A stretch of 49,727 nucleotides of DNA, taken from JBBAFB01 sp041655595 (lineage in GTDB: Bacteria > Bacillota > DULZ01). Both the position numbers and the translations under genes were made by a program. The stretch spans positions 1 to 49,727 of the forward strand of contig JBBAFB010000003.1 of the NCBI GenBank assembly GCA_041655595.1. Direction: 5' to 3'. Positions 42,193-49,727 of this stretch are shown here, piece after piece; position 1 is the first letter of the stretch; every line of letters starts with the position of its first letter. The notes beneath the pieces are model-generated. The model searched no databases and was not told where the DNA came from. It worked only from the letters and a program-made list of their open reading frames with translations.

Positions 42193-42474
42193 TTAATCTA
42201 GATTTTCTTCGCTATTTAGTTGATTTGCCTGTTCCTTAACAACTAATCTATTGGCAACAGTTTCGGGCTGGACTGCAGATAATATCACATGACCGCTATC
42301 GGCCATGATTACAGCTCTTGTACGGCGACCGTAAGTAGCATCAATCAACATGCCCCTATCCCTTGCCTCTTGAATACTTCTTTTGATGGGGGCTGATTCG
42401 GGACTGACAATGGCAATAATTCGATTTGCGGACACAATATTACCGAAACCAATATTAATTAATTTTATTTCCAT
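42193..42474 (-). CDS. remA: RemA/DUF370 family DNA-binding regulator
   Basis: This 93-residue protein has the RemA core: KLINIGFGNIVSANRIIAIV, then RGMLIDATYGRRTRAVI with the conserved Arg-Arg. In B. subtilis RemA is an oligomeric DNA-binding activator of matrix and osmoprotection genes; elsewhere its targets are unknown. The start ATG has GGGGAAT. It lies between yloC and rpoZ, as in most Firmicutes. Confidence 0.95.
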   Translation of the reverse strand: MEIKLINIGFGNIVSANRIIAIVSPESAPIKRSIQEARDRGMLIDATYGRRTRAVIMADSGHVILSAVQPETVANRLVVKEQANQLNSEENLD

Positions 42475-42507
42475 AAAAATTCCCCTTCTCTATGTATTTA
42501 TTTCACT

Positions 42508-43374
42508 CTATTCCAAGTTCTGTACTTGTTCCCTAATCTTCTCTAATTCGCTTTTCAGTTCAACAACCTTTTGGCTAATTTCCAAGTCGTGAGATTTTGA
42601 ACCAATTGTGTTTACCTCCCGGTTTAGTTCCTGAAGCAAAAAATCTAATTTCCTGCCCACCGCCTGATCAGATACTAGGGATTGTAATAATTGGTTGAGA
42701 TGGCTGTTAAAGCGGGTAAGCTCCTCTGTAATATCGCTTTTTTCAGCCATAATGGCAATTTCCATAGCCACCCTTTGTTCATCAATAGGAATTTCCTTTA
42801 ATAAAATCTCCAGCCTTTCCTGAAGTTTTTCCCGGTAAATCTTCACTAGATCAGACGATCTTTGACCAACAGAATCCGCTATTGTTATTAATCTTTCCCT
42901 GCACTCCGCCAAGGAGCTTGCCAATTGCCTCCCCTCAACCTCTCGCATCTTGACCAGATCATCCACGGCATCCCTTGTGGCTGTTGCCGCACCTTCCCAA
43001 CAAAGTTCCGGATCAAGTTCCTGCTCCTCAATGGAAAAAACATTAGGCAGTTGAGAGATTTCAAAAAGGCTGATATCTAGTGATATTTGAAGTGTTTCGC
43101 TCAATTCCCTCAAAGAATCATAATAAGCGATTGCTAAACCTTTGTCAACTTTCACGACCTTATTACTTTCTTCAATATCCTCTACATTCAGGTAAACATC
43201 TACCCTACCTCTATCAACTTTTTCTTTAATTAATTCCTTAATTCTTTCTTCAAATAAATTAAATTGCCTTGGTAATCTAATAGAAATTTCTAGAAACCGG
43301 TGGTTAACAGATTTCATCTCCACGTTAAACTGTTTTCCCTGGGCTTGTCCTTGCCCCCTGCCATAGCCTGTCAT
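42508..43374 (-). CDS. yloC: YicC/YloC family endoribonuclease
   Basis: This protein of about 288 residues has the N-terminal motif MTGYGRG, the NHRFLEISIRLPR region and the C-terminal DUF1732 part ending in QELNREVNTIGSK and LKSELEKIREQVQN. E. coli YicC is an RNase acting on small RNAs. Family members usually begin a few residues before MTGYG. Here the preceding in-frame codons are ATT TAT GCA GTA AAG AGC with GGAGGGAC just before the ATT, and an out-of-frame ATG gives a two-codon ORF ending before this start. The true start may be the ATT at about 43392. Confidence 0.93.
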   Translation of the reverse strand: MTGYGRGQGQAQGKQFNVEMKSVNHRFLEISIRLPRQFNLFEERIKELIKEKVDRGRVDVYLNVEDIEESNKVVKVDKGLAIAYYDSLRELSETLQISLDISLFEISQLPNVFSIEEQELDPELCWEGAATATRDAVDDLVKMREVEGRQLASSLAECRERLITIADSVGQRSSDLVKIYREKLQERLEILLKEIPIDEQRVAMEIAIMAEKSDITEELTRFNSHLNQLLQSLVSDQAVGRKLDFLLQELNREVNTIGSKSHDLEISQKVVELKSELEKIREQVQNLE

Positions 43375-43457
43375 GCTCTTTACTGCATAAATGTCCCTCC
43401 GCCTCCTTATCGTTTTAATAAATAGTATCGCTTGTTGCCTGCATATTTATTTCTGTT

Positions 43458-46202
43458 TTAACGGGAAAAAACCTTTTTCTGCGGAGTTGAGAAAAAATAT
43501 TTTAGACCCAGGAATACAGTCCTGCCCCCTGCTATCCCTAAAATTAAAAGCCAATGCAACAAATTTAAAGGTACTGTTTTAAAAATCGGCTGAAAATAGG
43601 GCAAATAAATTACTGACAACTGCATTATGGCCGATAATGTTACCGCGACTACTAAATATTTATTCCCGAAGTAGCCAATTTCGAAAGGATTAAAATACTC
43701 GGATCTGCAATCAAAAACATAAAATAGCTGGGAAAACACCAAGGTTGCAAAGGCAACGGTTCTAGATAAAAGTAAATCTCCACCAGATAAATAGTAAATT
43801 ATGCTGTAAGCAAAAAGCGTTCCAAAACTGATAATTAACCCCCTGGTTAAAATCTTTTCTCCTAACCCCTGCGAAAAAATACTTTCCTTAGGACCCCGGG
43901 GTTTTCTATTCATTAAATCCGGCGAAGCGGAATCCACTCCCAGGGCCAGGGCGGGAAAGCCATCCGTAACTAGGTTCACCCAAAGAATTTGTATAGCTAA
44001 TAGAGGCATGGGCATTCCTAAAAGAGCGGCAAAAAACATGGTCAAAACCTCGCCGGTATTACATGATAATAGATATCTGATAAATTTGCGGATATTATCA
44101 TAGATAGCCCTTCCCTCTTCAACAGCGGCAACAATAGTAGCAAAGTTATCATCTGCTAAAATCATGGCAGAGGCTTCCTTGGTTACATCAGTACCTCCTT
44201 TACCCATGGCGATACCGATATCAGCCTCTTTAACAGCCGGAGCATCATTAATTCCATCTCCGGTCATGGCCACAATATGTCCCTGGTTTTTAAGGGCTTT
44301 CACAATTCTGAGCTTATGTTTTGGCGAAACTCTGGCATAAACCGAGATTCTTTCTACTTGGTTTTGCAATTCCTTATCTGATATTTGATCTAAATCCGTG
44401 CCCGTCAGGCTCCCGGTTTGAGATAAATGAAAACCCATTTCCTTAGCTATTGCTAAAGCGGTAGCCTGGTGGTCCCCTGTTATCATAATCGGTCTAATGC
44501 CCGCCTTCTGGCAAACCTTGACAGCCTTAATAGCCTCTTTACGAGGTGGATCTATCATGCCCACTAATCCCAAAAAAACCAAATCTTTTTCTATTTGCTC
44601 ATCTTGTTTTAAATTTACTGACTCCCCTAAAGGTTTAAAAGCCAATGCCAACACCCTTAGGGCCTTATTGGCCAATTGTTCGTTTTGGCTTAATAAGTTT
44701 CTTTTTTCCTCCTCTGTTAAATTTATTACTTTTCCGTCTATCATTACACTATTACAGATTTTCAGTATCAAATCCGGGGCCCCTTTGGTATAGGCGAGGA
44801 GCTCGTTTCCCCTTTTTGTTATTACTGTCATTCTTTTTCTTTCTGAATCAAAAGGAAATTCGCTGACTCTAACTTCCTCTTTTTCTACAACCTCTCTCCA
44901 GTAACCAAGCTTGGCTCCCAAAGACAGTAAGGCACCCTCCGTGGGATCCCCGTTAATCCCCCAGTCAATTTGTTTGCTTGACCGGCGAAATAAGCCTATT
45001 AGGTTAATACCGTTTCTTGTTAAAGATGAATTGTTGCATAATACGGCCGCCTTTAGCAAGTAATCTAATACAGTACCTTTAATGATATTTTTCTTTTCGC
45101 CCTCAACTATTAGTTCCCCTCTGGGTTCATAACCCTCACCGGTCACAAAAAAGGATTTACCCCCCGCAAAAACTTCTTTAATTGTCATTTCGTTTTGTGT
45201 TAAAGTGCCTGTTTTATCTGCACAAATTACAGTGGCACAGCCTAGAGTTTCAACTGCAGGCAATTTACGTACGATGCTGTTTCTTTTGGCCATTTTTTGC
45301 ACACCAATTGCCAAGGCAACTGTTACGATGGCCGGCAAGCCTTCCGGGATTGCCGCTACTGCTAGACTGACACCAGCTAAAAACATCTGATAGGTCGGTT
45401 CTCCCCGCATAATACCTAATAGAACCACTACTGCGCAAATCAACAAACAGGAAAATACCAACCAAACACCAAGCTGTGCTAGGCGCTTTTGCAAAGGAGT
45501 TTCTTCTATTGCCACTGTTTCCATTAATTTTGCAATGTGACCCATTTCGGTTTGCATACCCGTGGCCACTACAACTCCCCTGGCCCTTCCCTTCGTTACA
45601 GCCGTGCCCAAATAGGCCATATTCCCCCTATCCCCTAGAGATAAATTGTTATTATATACTTTGTGAGCATCCTTTTCCACGGGGGTGGATTCGCCAGTTA
45701 AAAGGGACTCCTCTACTTCTAAATTAACACCATCTATAAGACGCAAATCAGCAGCTATTTTATCGCCTGTATTCAAATATAAAATGTCACCCGGCACCAC
45801 ATCTTGGGCTGGTATTTTTATTTGACCGCCGGAACGCAAAACCAAAGCCTCTGGTGCAGCCAGCTTTTTGAGGGCCTCCATTGATTTTTCCGCTTTATAT
45901 TCTTGAAAAAACCCCAGAACAGCATTGATCACTACTATAATTAAAATGGTAATGGCATCGTCATATTCACCTAGCATCCCTGAAATCAGAGTTGCTGCAA
46001 TCAGAACCAACACCATAAAATCCGTAAACTGGGCCATAAAAATTTTTACAGGAGAAATAACGGTTTGCTTTTCAATTCGGTTTGCTCCATAAATTGCAAG
46101 TCTTTGCTTGGCTTCCTTACTGGGCAAACCCTTTTCTAAATCAGTGTCGAATATGTCAACTACTTGAGAGGCATTTAATTGGTACCATAATTGATCCTTC
46201 AA
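43458..46202 (-). CDS. yloB: P-type calcium-transporting ATPase (YloB-like)
   Basis: This 914-residue P2A-type ATPase exports Ca2+ (or Mn2+) from the cytoplasm. It shows the TGES actuator loop (LTGESTPVE), PEGLPAIVTVALA in the fourth helix, phosphorylation motif CADKTGTLTQNE, KGAPD, the TGDGINDAPAVKEAD hinge and the sixth-helix ion site NLVTDG. The start TTG 46202 has GAGGTG six bases upstream. It sits between rqcH (here divergent) and yloC, as in B. subtilis apart from the rqcH direction. Confidence 0.96.
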   Translation of the reverse strand: MKDQLWYQLNASQVVDIFDTDLEKGLPSKEAKQRLAIYGANRIEKQTVISPVKIFMAQFTDFMVLVLIAATLISGMLGEYDDAITILIIVVINAVLGFFQEYKAEKSMEALKKLAAPEALVLRSGGQIKIPAQDVVPGDILYLNTGDKIAADLRLIDGVNLEVEESLLTGESTPVEKDAHKVYNNNLSLGDRGNMAYLGTAVTKGRARGVVVATGMQTEMGHIAKLMETVAIEETPLQKRLAQLGVWLVFSCLLICAVVVLLGIMRGEPTYQMFLAGVSLAVAAIPEGLPAIVTVALAIGVQKMAKRNSIVRKLPAVETLGCATVICADKTGTLTQNEMTIKEVFAGGKSFFVTGEGYEPRGELIVEGEKKNIIKGTVLDYLLKAAVLCNNSSLTRNGINLIGLFRRSSKQIDWGINGDPTEGALLSLGAKLGYWREVVEKEEVRVSEFPFDSERKRMTVITKRGNELLAYTKGAPDLILKICNSVMIDGKVINLTEEEKRNLLSQNEQLANKALRVLALAFKPLGESVNLKQDEQIEKDLVFLGLVGMIDPPRKEAIKAVKVCQKAGIRPIMITGDHQATALAIAKEMGFHLSQTGSLTGTDLDQISDKELQNQVERISVYARVSPKHKLRIVKALKNQGHIVAMTGDGINDAPAVKEADIGIAMGKGGTDVTKEASAMILADDNFATIVAAVEEGRAIYDNIRKFIRYLLSCNTGEVLTMFFAALLGMPMPLLAIQILWVNLVTDGFPALALGVDSASPDLMNRKPRGPKESIFSQGLGEKILTRGLIISFGTLFAYSIIYYLSGGDLLLSRTVAFATLVFSQLFYVFDCRSEYFNPFEIGYFGNKYLVVAVTLSAIMQLSVIYLPYFQPIFKTVPLNLLHWLLILGIAGGRTVFLGLKYFFSTPQKKVFSR

Positions 46203-46411
46203 CTACTTCACCTCTGAAACTCGTTCTTACAGCAATTTATATTCCTTGTCCTCTTTAGAAATACCAAATTTAGGGTGAAAGACGAAAAGCTGCAAGATTA
46301 TAGCCCAAGGCTTAAAATAAGGGCCCTAATTGAAAGCCGATGACGGCAGGAAAAAGATAAATGTACTAGCATGAGTTTTGTGGCTAGGTTTGAACGAGGA
46401 GGAGGTCCATT
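46203..46411. other. Divergent intergenic region between yloB and rqcH
   Basis: No convincing sigma-A boxes were found. A short palindrome GCCG-ATGA-CGGC lies at 46336-46347. The region must contain promoters for both directions. Confidence 0.35.
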
Positions 46412-46471
46412 ATGGAGCTGTTACCGGCGGGATCTACCCCTCTTCTAAAAGTAGTGATATACTTAGATTAG
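46412..46471 (+). CDS. 19-residue upstream ORF with consensus ribosome site
   Basis: ATG 46412 is preceded by GAGGAGGAGG at 6 bases, the best ribosome site in this part of the window. It encodes MELLPAGSTPLLKVVIYLD, ending at TAG 46471, 23 bases before the rqcH GTG. I see no run of a single amino acid. It may be a leader peptide, a small protein or a translational coupler; its sequence is not recognised. Confidence 0.55.
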   Translation: MELLPAGSTPLLKVVIYLD

Positions 46472-46494
46472 TTTTTTATAAAGGATGGATGTAA

Positions 46495-48258
46495 GTGGCT
46501 TATGATGGTTTAACCATGGCTTCTGTGGCCCAAGAATTGCAGCAATTAATTGGCGGAAAGATTGAAAAAATCTATCAGCCTAATAAAGATACGGTTTTAT
46601 TTTACCTGCGTCAACAAGGCGGGGGAAAGCTTCGTTTGCTTATTTCCGCCAATGCCATGAGGGCTAGGGTACATTTAACCCGGAGTGTTTTTGAAAACCC
46701 CCTCTCCCCACCCATGTTTTGCATGCTGCTTCGTAAGCACCTTGAGGGTGGCAGAATTTTAAATATTAAGCAACAGGGAATGGAAAGAATCCTTATTTTA
46801 AATATCCAAAGTTATAACGAACTTAGGGAATTATGCCAATTACAGTTAATTTGCGAGGTAATGGGAAGGCATAGCAATATAATTTTAGTAAACCCCGAAA
46901 CGGGACTTATCTTGGATGGAATTAAAAAATTCAGCCACTTAATCAGCCGCCACCGGGAAGTATTGCCGGGAAAGCCCTATGTTTCACCTCCTCCCCAAGG
47001 AAAAGCCAATCCCCTTGAATTGTCTTACGAAAAGTTTGAGCAAGGTTTCTTGAAACAAATCAATCAAACCCTTCCCAAGGCAATTGTAGGACTGCTTGAT
47101 GGTTTTAGCCCCTTACTGGCTAAAGAATTGGTAGTGAGAGCAAATTTGGAACCAGACACTAGGGTGGAGAGCTGCGGAATATATGAATACAGAAATCTAT
47201 TTAATGCTTTGCAAAGCCTGCTGGAGGAATTAAAAACTGGTAACCCCTCCCCCAGTTTAAGTCGGCCTGGGGTTCAGCCTCAAGTATTTTCGGCCTTTCG
47301 TTTAACCCAGTTCCTCCCGGAGGATCTCTTACACCCTGCTTCTACCAATGAAACCATTGATCTCTTTTATAGCACCCAAGTTAAAGAAGGGGTTTTTAAC
47401 AATACACAGCAAAGGTATAAAAATACCATCCAAAAAGAAATTGCCCGCTGCGAAAAAAAGGCCTCTTTGCAAAAAGAGACCATTGACGGGGCCTTGACTC
47501 TGGAGGAGTTGAGAATCAAAGGTGAACTGCTTTTGGCCAACCTTTATCAAATTAAACAAGGTGAAAATCAAGTTCTGCTTGATAATTTTTATGACCCGGA
47601 CAATAAACCAATTTTAATAGATCTACAGCCGGAGTTAACACCCGCCCAAAACGCTGAAAAATATTTTCACCAATACAACAAAACAAAAAACGCTGCAAGA
47701 AAAGCCCAAATTTACTATGATGAAACAAAATCGGAGCTTGCCTATCTAGAAGCTGTACTTCATAATTTGGAAACCGCCGTGACAGAAGAGGATCTAGTAG
47801 ACATTTCCCAGGAGCTACAGCAGCAAGGTTATATAAAGGCCGTTTCTACCAGAAAACGAAGGGAAAAAACCGTAGCTCAAAAACCAGAACCCATGTCTTT
47901 TCATTCTTCCGATGGCTTTCCTATCTTAGTGGGCAAAAATAACCGGCAAAATGATTATTTAACTTTGAAAGTTGCCAAAGACAAAGATATTTGGTTCCAT
48001 ACAAAAGATATCCCCGGCTCCCATGTGGTAGTGGTAAATAATCAGGGAAAACCATTACCAAGAAAAACCCTGGAAGAAGCAGCAATGGTGGCGGCCCATT
48101 TCAGCAAAGGGCGCTTAGGCAGCAATATACCGGTGGATTACACGGAAAAAAAATATGTAAGAAAACCAAAAGGCGCAAAGCCGGGCATGGTTATTTATGA
48201 CCACCATAATACTCTTTTTATTACCCCTGATGAAGAACTAATCAAAAAACTAAAATGA
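46495..48258 (+). CDS. rqcH: Ribosome quality control factor RqcH (NFACT family)
   Basis: RqcH binds stalled 50S subunits carrying peptidyl-tRNA and adds C-terminal alanine tails. The 587-residue protein has an NFACT-N domain (about 1-190), a helical middle and coiled coil (about 310-445), and an NFACT-R domain with DIWFHTKDIPGSHVVV (about 500). The position equivalent to the Asp97-Arg98 pair of studied homologues reads Glu97-Arg98 (GMERIL). The start is GTG 46495 with AAAGGATGG. The TGA stop is the first three bases of the repeat array that follows. Unlike B. subtilis, it is divergent from yloB. Confidence 0.95.
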   Translation: MAYDGLTMASVAQELQQLIGGKIEKIYQPNKDTVLFYLRQQGGGKLRLLISANAMRARVHLTRSVFENPLSPPMFCMLLRKHLEGGRILNIKQQGMERILILNIQSYNELRELCQLQLICEVMGRHSNIILVNPETGLILDGIKKFSHLISRHREVLPGKPYVSPPPQGKANPLELSYEKFEQGFLKQINQTLPKAIVGLLDGFSPLLAKELVVRANLEPDTRVESCGIYEYRNLFNALQSLLEELKTGNPSPSLSRPGVQPQVFSAFRLTQFLPEDLLHPASTNETIDLFYSTQVKEGVFNNTQQRYKNTIQKEIARCEKKASLQKETIDGALTLEELRIKGELLLANLYQIKQGENQVLLDNFYDPDNKPILIDLQPELTPAQNAEKYFHQYNKTKNAARKAQIYYDETKSELAYLEAVLHNLETAVTEEDLVDISQELQQQGYIKAVSTRKRREKTVAQKPEPMSFHSSDGFPILVGKNNRQNDYLTLKVAKDKDIWFHTKDIPGSHVVVVNNQGKPLPRKTLEEAAMVAAHFSKGRLGSNIPVDYTEKKYVRKPKGAKPGMVIYDHHNTLFITPDEELIKKLK

Positions 48259-48468
48259 TACAAGGGGACGTTTTCGCTGTATCATTTCAAGAACACACGC
48301 AACATATGTGATACTCGGGAGCACTTTTCGTGTGATACAAGGGGACGTTTTTGCTGTATCATTTCAAGAACACACGCAACATATGTGATACTGGGGAGCA
48401 CTTTTCGTGTATCATTCCGACATATTTAGGGAACTAAATGATACAGCGAAAATGTCCCCCTGTATCAT
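48256..48468. repeat. Palindromic repeat array with two 77-bp tandem copies and an inverted end
   Basis: Two nearly identical 77-bp units run 48257-48333 and 48334-48410, differing at only a few bases. Each begins GATACAAGGGGACG and contains TTGCTGTATCA-like and CACACGCAACATATGTG segments. A partial third unit in inverted orientation (48438-48468) reads ATGATACAGCGAAAATGTCC and onward, ending CTGTATCAT. The whole array can fold into large hairpins. Its two ends supply the TGA stop codons of rqcH and of the facing small gene. It looks like a REP/MITE-type repeat and probably ends transcription from both sides. Confidence 0.85.
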
Positions 48469-48608
48469 AAAGCCTTGCCATTAAGTAAATCTTCTTTCTT
48501 TAACGCAACTAATAAATTATAAACGGCATACCTTGTAATCAAATAAATTATTACTAAAGCTCCAAGCGGAATTAAGAACAAAATTGCCATCATTACTAGA
48601 TTGCTCAT
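48465..48608 (-). CDS. Small single-span membrane protein (47 residues)
   Basis: The ORF runs from ATG 48608 to TGA 48465. It encodes a strongly hydrophobic segment (about 3-24) followed by YAVYNLLVALKKEDLLN. Its start overlaps the upstream gene's stop as TAATG, indicating translational coupling, and GGAGATG lies upstream. The stop codon lies in the repeat array. No family is recognised. Confidence 0.65.
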   Translation of the reverse strand: MSNLVMMAILFLIPLGALVIIYLITRYAVYNLLVALKKEDLLNGKAL

Positions 48609-48766
48609 TATTTTAAGACATCTCCTTTCCTAAATTCATTTTTGAATTTTTTAACGCCATTTTTTATACCCAGCTTGATTGCAAAAAAGGATAAAATGAG
48701 CACAATTAAAGGTATTATTTGAATATAAATGTTTACCAGCTCATTGGGACCTAAATCCGAAAGCAT
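48608..48766 (-). CDS. Small single-span membrane protein (52 residues)
   Basis: ATG 48766 is preceded by GGGGGTGA at good spacing. The protein has an acidic N-terminus (MLSDLGPNELVN), one helix (about 13-32) and a lysine-rich tail (KNGVKKFKNEFRKGD), so the tail is predicted to be cytoplasmic. It is coupled to the 47-residue gene downstream and follows the 187-residue gene by 37 bases, probably in the same operon. Its role is unknown. Confidence 0.65.
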   Translation of the reverse strand: MLSDLGPNELVNIYIQIIPLIVLILSFFAIKLGIKNGVKKFKNEFRKGDVLK

Positions 48767-48803
48767 TTTATTTTCACCCCCCGTATCAATATTTTTGCCT
48801 GCT

Positions 48804-49367
48804 TCACGAGTTGCCCCTACTTAAAAAATCTAAGTATCTGTTCATGTTTTGGGAATAAAACTGGGAAACCTGATCTTGTCTTAGCAAGTTCATATCATTT
48901 ATCTCTTTTTTGAACAACTCCACAAAATTGTTTCTGTCATGAAAACCTAAGGCACCTATAGGTAAGGGAAGTGAAGTAAGTCCTCCTCCTTTTTCTACAT
49001 CTAAATAAGCCTCAAGGGCTCTCATTTCTATAATCGTTGCATTTTGTGGGTTTATTTTATTGATTTTAATGGTTTGTTTAAATTCGATGCCATTTTCATC
49101 TACGCCTTCGGCAACCATCACCGGGTTATCATCAGTTGAACCTTCTGCGTATTTGATATAAAAAGACAGTCCTGTTCCGTTTCCACCGGAAAAGAGCCTG
49201 TCTTCTGTTTTAAAATATACCCTCTTGGGTTGATTATTGACTGCTGAAGGTTGCCCCTTTTGGCTAGAATTATTACTCATTGCAGCTGCATTTTGGGTTT
49301 TTAATGTATCAAGGGATGAGGATCTTAAATTGTTATAAAGGGTCGCCATATTACTTGATATTTTCAT
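48804..49367 (-). CDS. Hypothetical 187-residue protein
   Basis: I do not recognise this protein. The N-terminal 50 residues are rich in Ser, Asn and Gln and probably disordered (MKISSNMATLYNNLRSSSL). The middle (about 50-110) is beta-rich (KRVYFKTEDRLFSGGNGTGL and a DENGIEFKQTIKI strand), and the C-terminus (about 140-185) is helical. There is no signal peptide or transmembrane helix. The start ATG has AAAGGAGATG upstream, a strong ribosome site. It is followed by two small membrane-protein genes. Confidence 0.7.
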   Translation of the reverse strand: MKISSNMATLYNNLRSSSLDTLKTQNAAAMSNNSSQKGQPSAVNNQPKRVYFKTEDRLFSGGNGTGLSFYIKYAEGSTDDNPVMVAEGVDENGIEFKQTIKINKINPQNATIIEMRALEAYLDVEKGGGLTSLPLPIGALGFHDRNNFVELFKKEINDMNLLRQDQVSQFYSQNMNRYLDFLSRGNS

Positions 49368-49727
49368 TCTTACATCTCCTTTAAAAATTTTTGTACTAGT
49401 TTCGAAGCGTTGGGAACCTAATAATATTTTCCAATTCTCTCTTTTTATCTTACTATATCTATAATGTAATTTCCATCATTTCTATCTATTTAGCCACTTT
49501 TTGCAAAGGGACAGGGGGACAAAGGGACAGGGGGACAGGTGTTTTGTCCCAACATACCGCCTTTAATCATTTTAGTGGTAACCAAGGTGAGAATTTTAAA
49601 TAGAAGATTCTTTACAAGTTAAAGTGAATTTCCTTGACCTGATCTTGTAATTCATAGTTACTGTTCAAAAAGCCACTCCCCTTTTTCGATTATTTATGTT
49701 ATTTTTTTAAAAAACGACTCCTTGTTA
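49368..49727. other. Noncoding end of the window
   Basis: About 360 AT-rich bases with no supported gene. They hold the G-rich repeat at 49505-49550 and the upstream region of the 187-residue gene. A TATAGT/TATAGA -10-like element on the minus strand near 49450 is weak. Confidence 0.5.
49505..49550. repeat. REP-like G-rich direct repeat and hairpin
   Basis: AAAGGGACAGGGGGAC is repeated perfectly side by side (49505-49520 and 49521-49536). It is followed by a hairpin GGGAC-AGGTGTTTT-GTCCC (49532-49550). GGGACAGGGGGAC elements of this kind are scattered through many clostridial genomes and are often linked to REP-associated transposases. No transposase is present here. Confidence 0.75.

Noticed and set aside
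48257..48410. Possible CRISPR array from two 77-bp direct repeats
   Set aside because: There are only two copies, directly adjacent without spacers, plus an inverted third. This is a palindromic repeat element, and no cas genes are present.

Overview
The window reads as chromosomal DNA from a low-GC, anaerobic, respiring member of the Bacillota (Clostridia/Dethiobacteria/Peptococcaceae type). The evidence is Gram-positive-style AGGAGG ribosome sites, B. subtilis-like synteny (rqcH, yloB, yloC, remA, rpoZ, coaBC, then priA, def, fmt), RemA, RqcH, corrinoid methyltransferase-type proteins and a clade II nitrous oxide reductase. The genus cannot be named from sequence alone. Almost everything is on the minus strand; only rqcH, its small upstream ORF and one lipoprotein gene are on the plus strand.

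Layout. 1-4112: yugP (cut by the window edge), fmt, def, priA. 4152-9944: DUF1614 membrane protein, a cNMP-domain/DUF2225 fusion, a cyclic 2,3-diphosphoglycerate synthetase-like GTPase and a short MetH. 9979-16608: an orphan TRAP binding protein with a DcuS/DcuR-type two-component system, then a TAXI-type TRAP transporter (binding protein and fused permease) behind a recognisable sigma-A promoter with a tandem repeat. 16805-21583: an MFS transporter and a MacAB-like efflux operon. 21843-21918: tRNA-Thr(CGU). 22135-31265: a 12-gene nitrous oxide respiration operon, in transcription order cytochrome c, small membrane protein, Rieske, cytochrome b6, subunit IV, cytochrome c, NosZ, NosB-like, NosD, NosL, NosY, NosF. 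31621-34046: DUF4418 protein and a MacB/FtsX-like ABC transporter. 34412-34972: lipoprotein. 35010-39349: corrinoid protein, MtaA/UroD-like protein, histidine kinase and sigma-54 activator. 39495-48256: metK, coaBC, rpoZ, remA, yloC, yloB (Ca-ATPase) and divergent rqcH. 48257-49727: palindromic repeats, two overlooked small membrane-protein genes and an unrecognised gene.

How it fits together. The nos operon encodes a complete electron path from menaquinol through a b6-type cytochrome bc complex and c-type cytochromes to NosZ, plus copper-site maturation. Close matches to the sigma-54 promoter consensus lie upstream of the nos operon (31385-31400), the ABC/DUF4418 operon (34089-34104) and, divergently, the lipoprotein gene (34345-34360). 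The only sigma-54 activator in the window is encoded next door, in an operon with a corrinoid protein, a methyltransferase-family protein that has lost two of its three zinc ligands, and a kinase with a cysteine-rich GAF domain. N2O oxidises cob(I)alamin, so I propose that this operon is a corrinoid-based sensor of N2O or of cobalamin redox state that drives a sigma-54 nos regulon. The promoters and residue changes are read directly from the sequence; the sensing role is inference.

The conserved rqcH-to-fmt housekeeping block is interrupted by about 35 kb between metK and priA, and gmk is absent from its usual place between remA and rpoZ.
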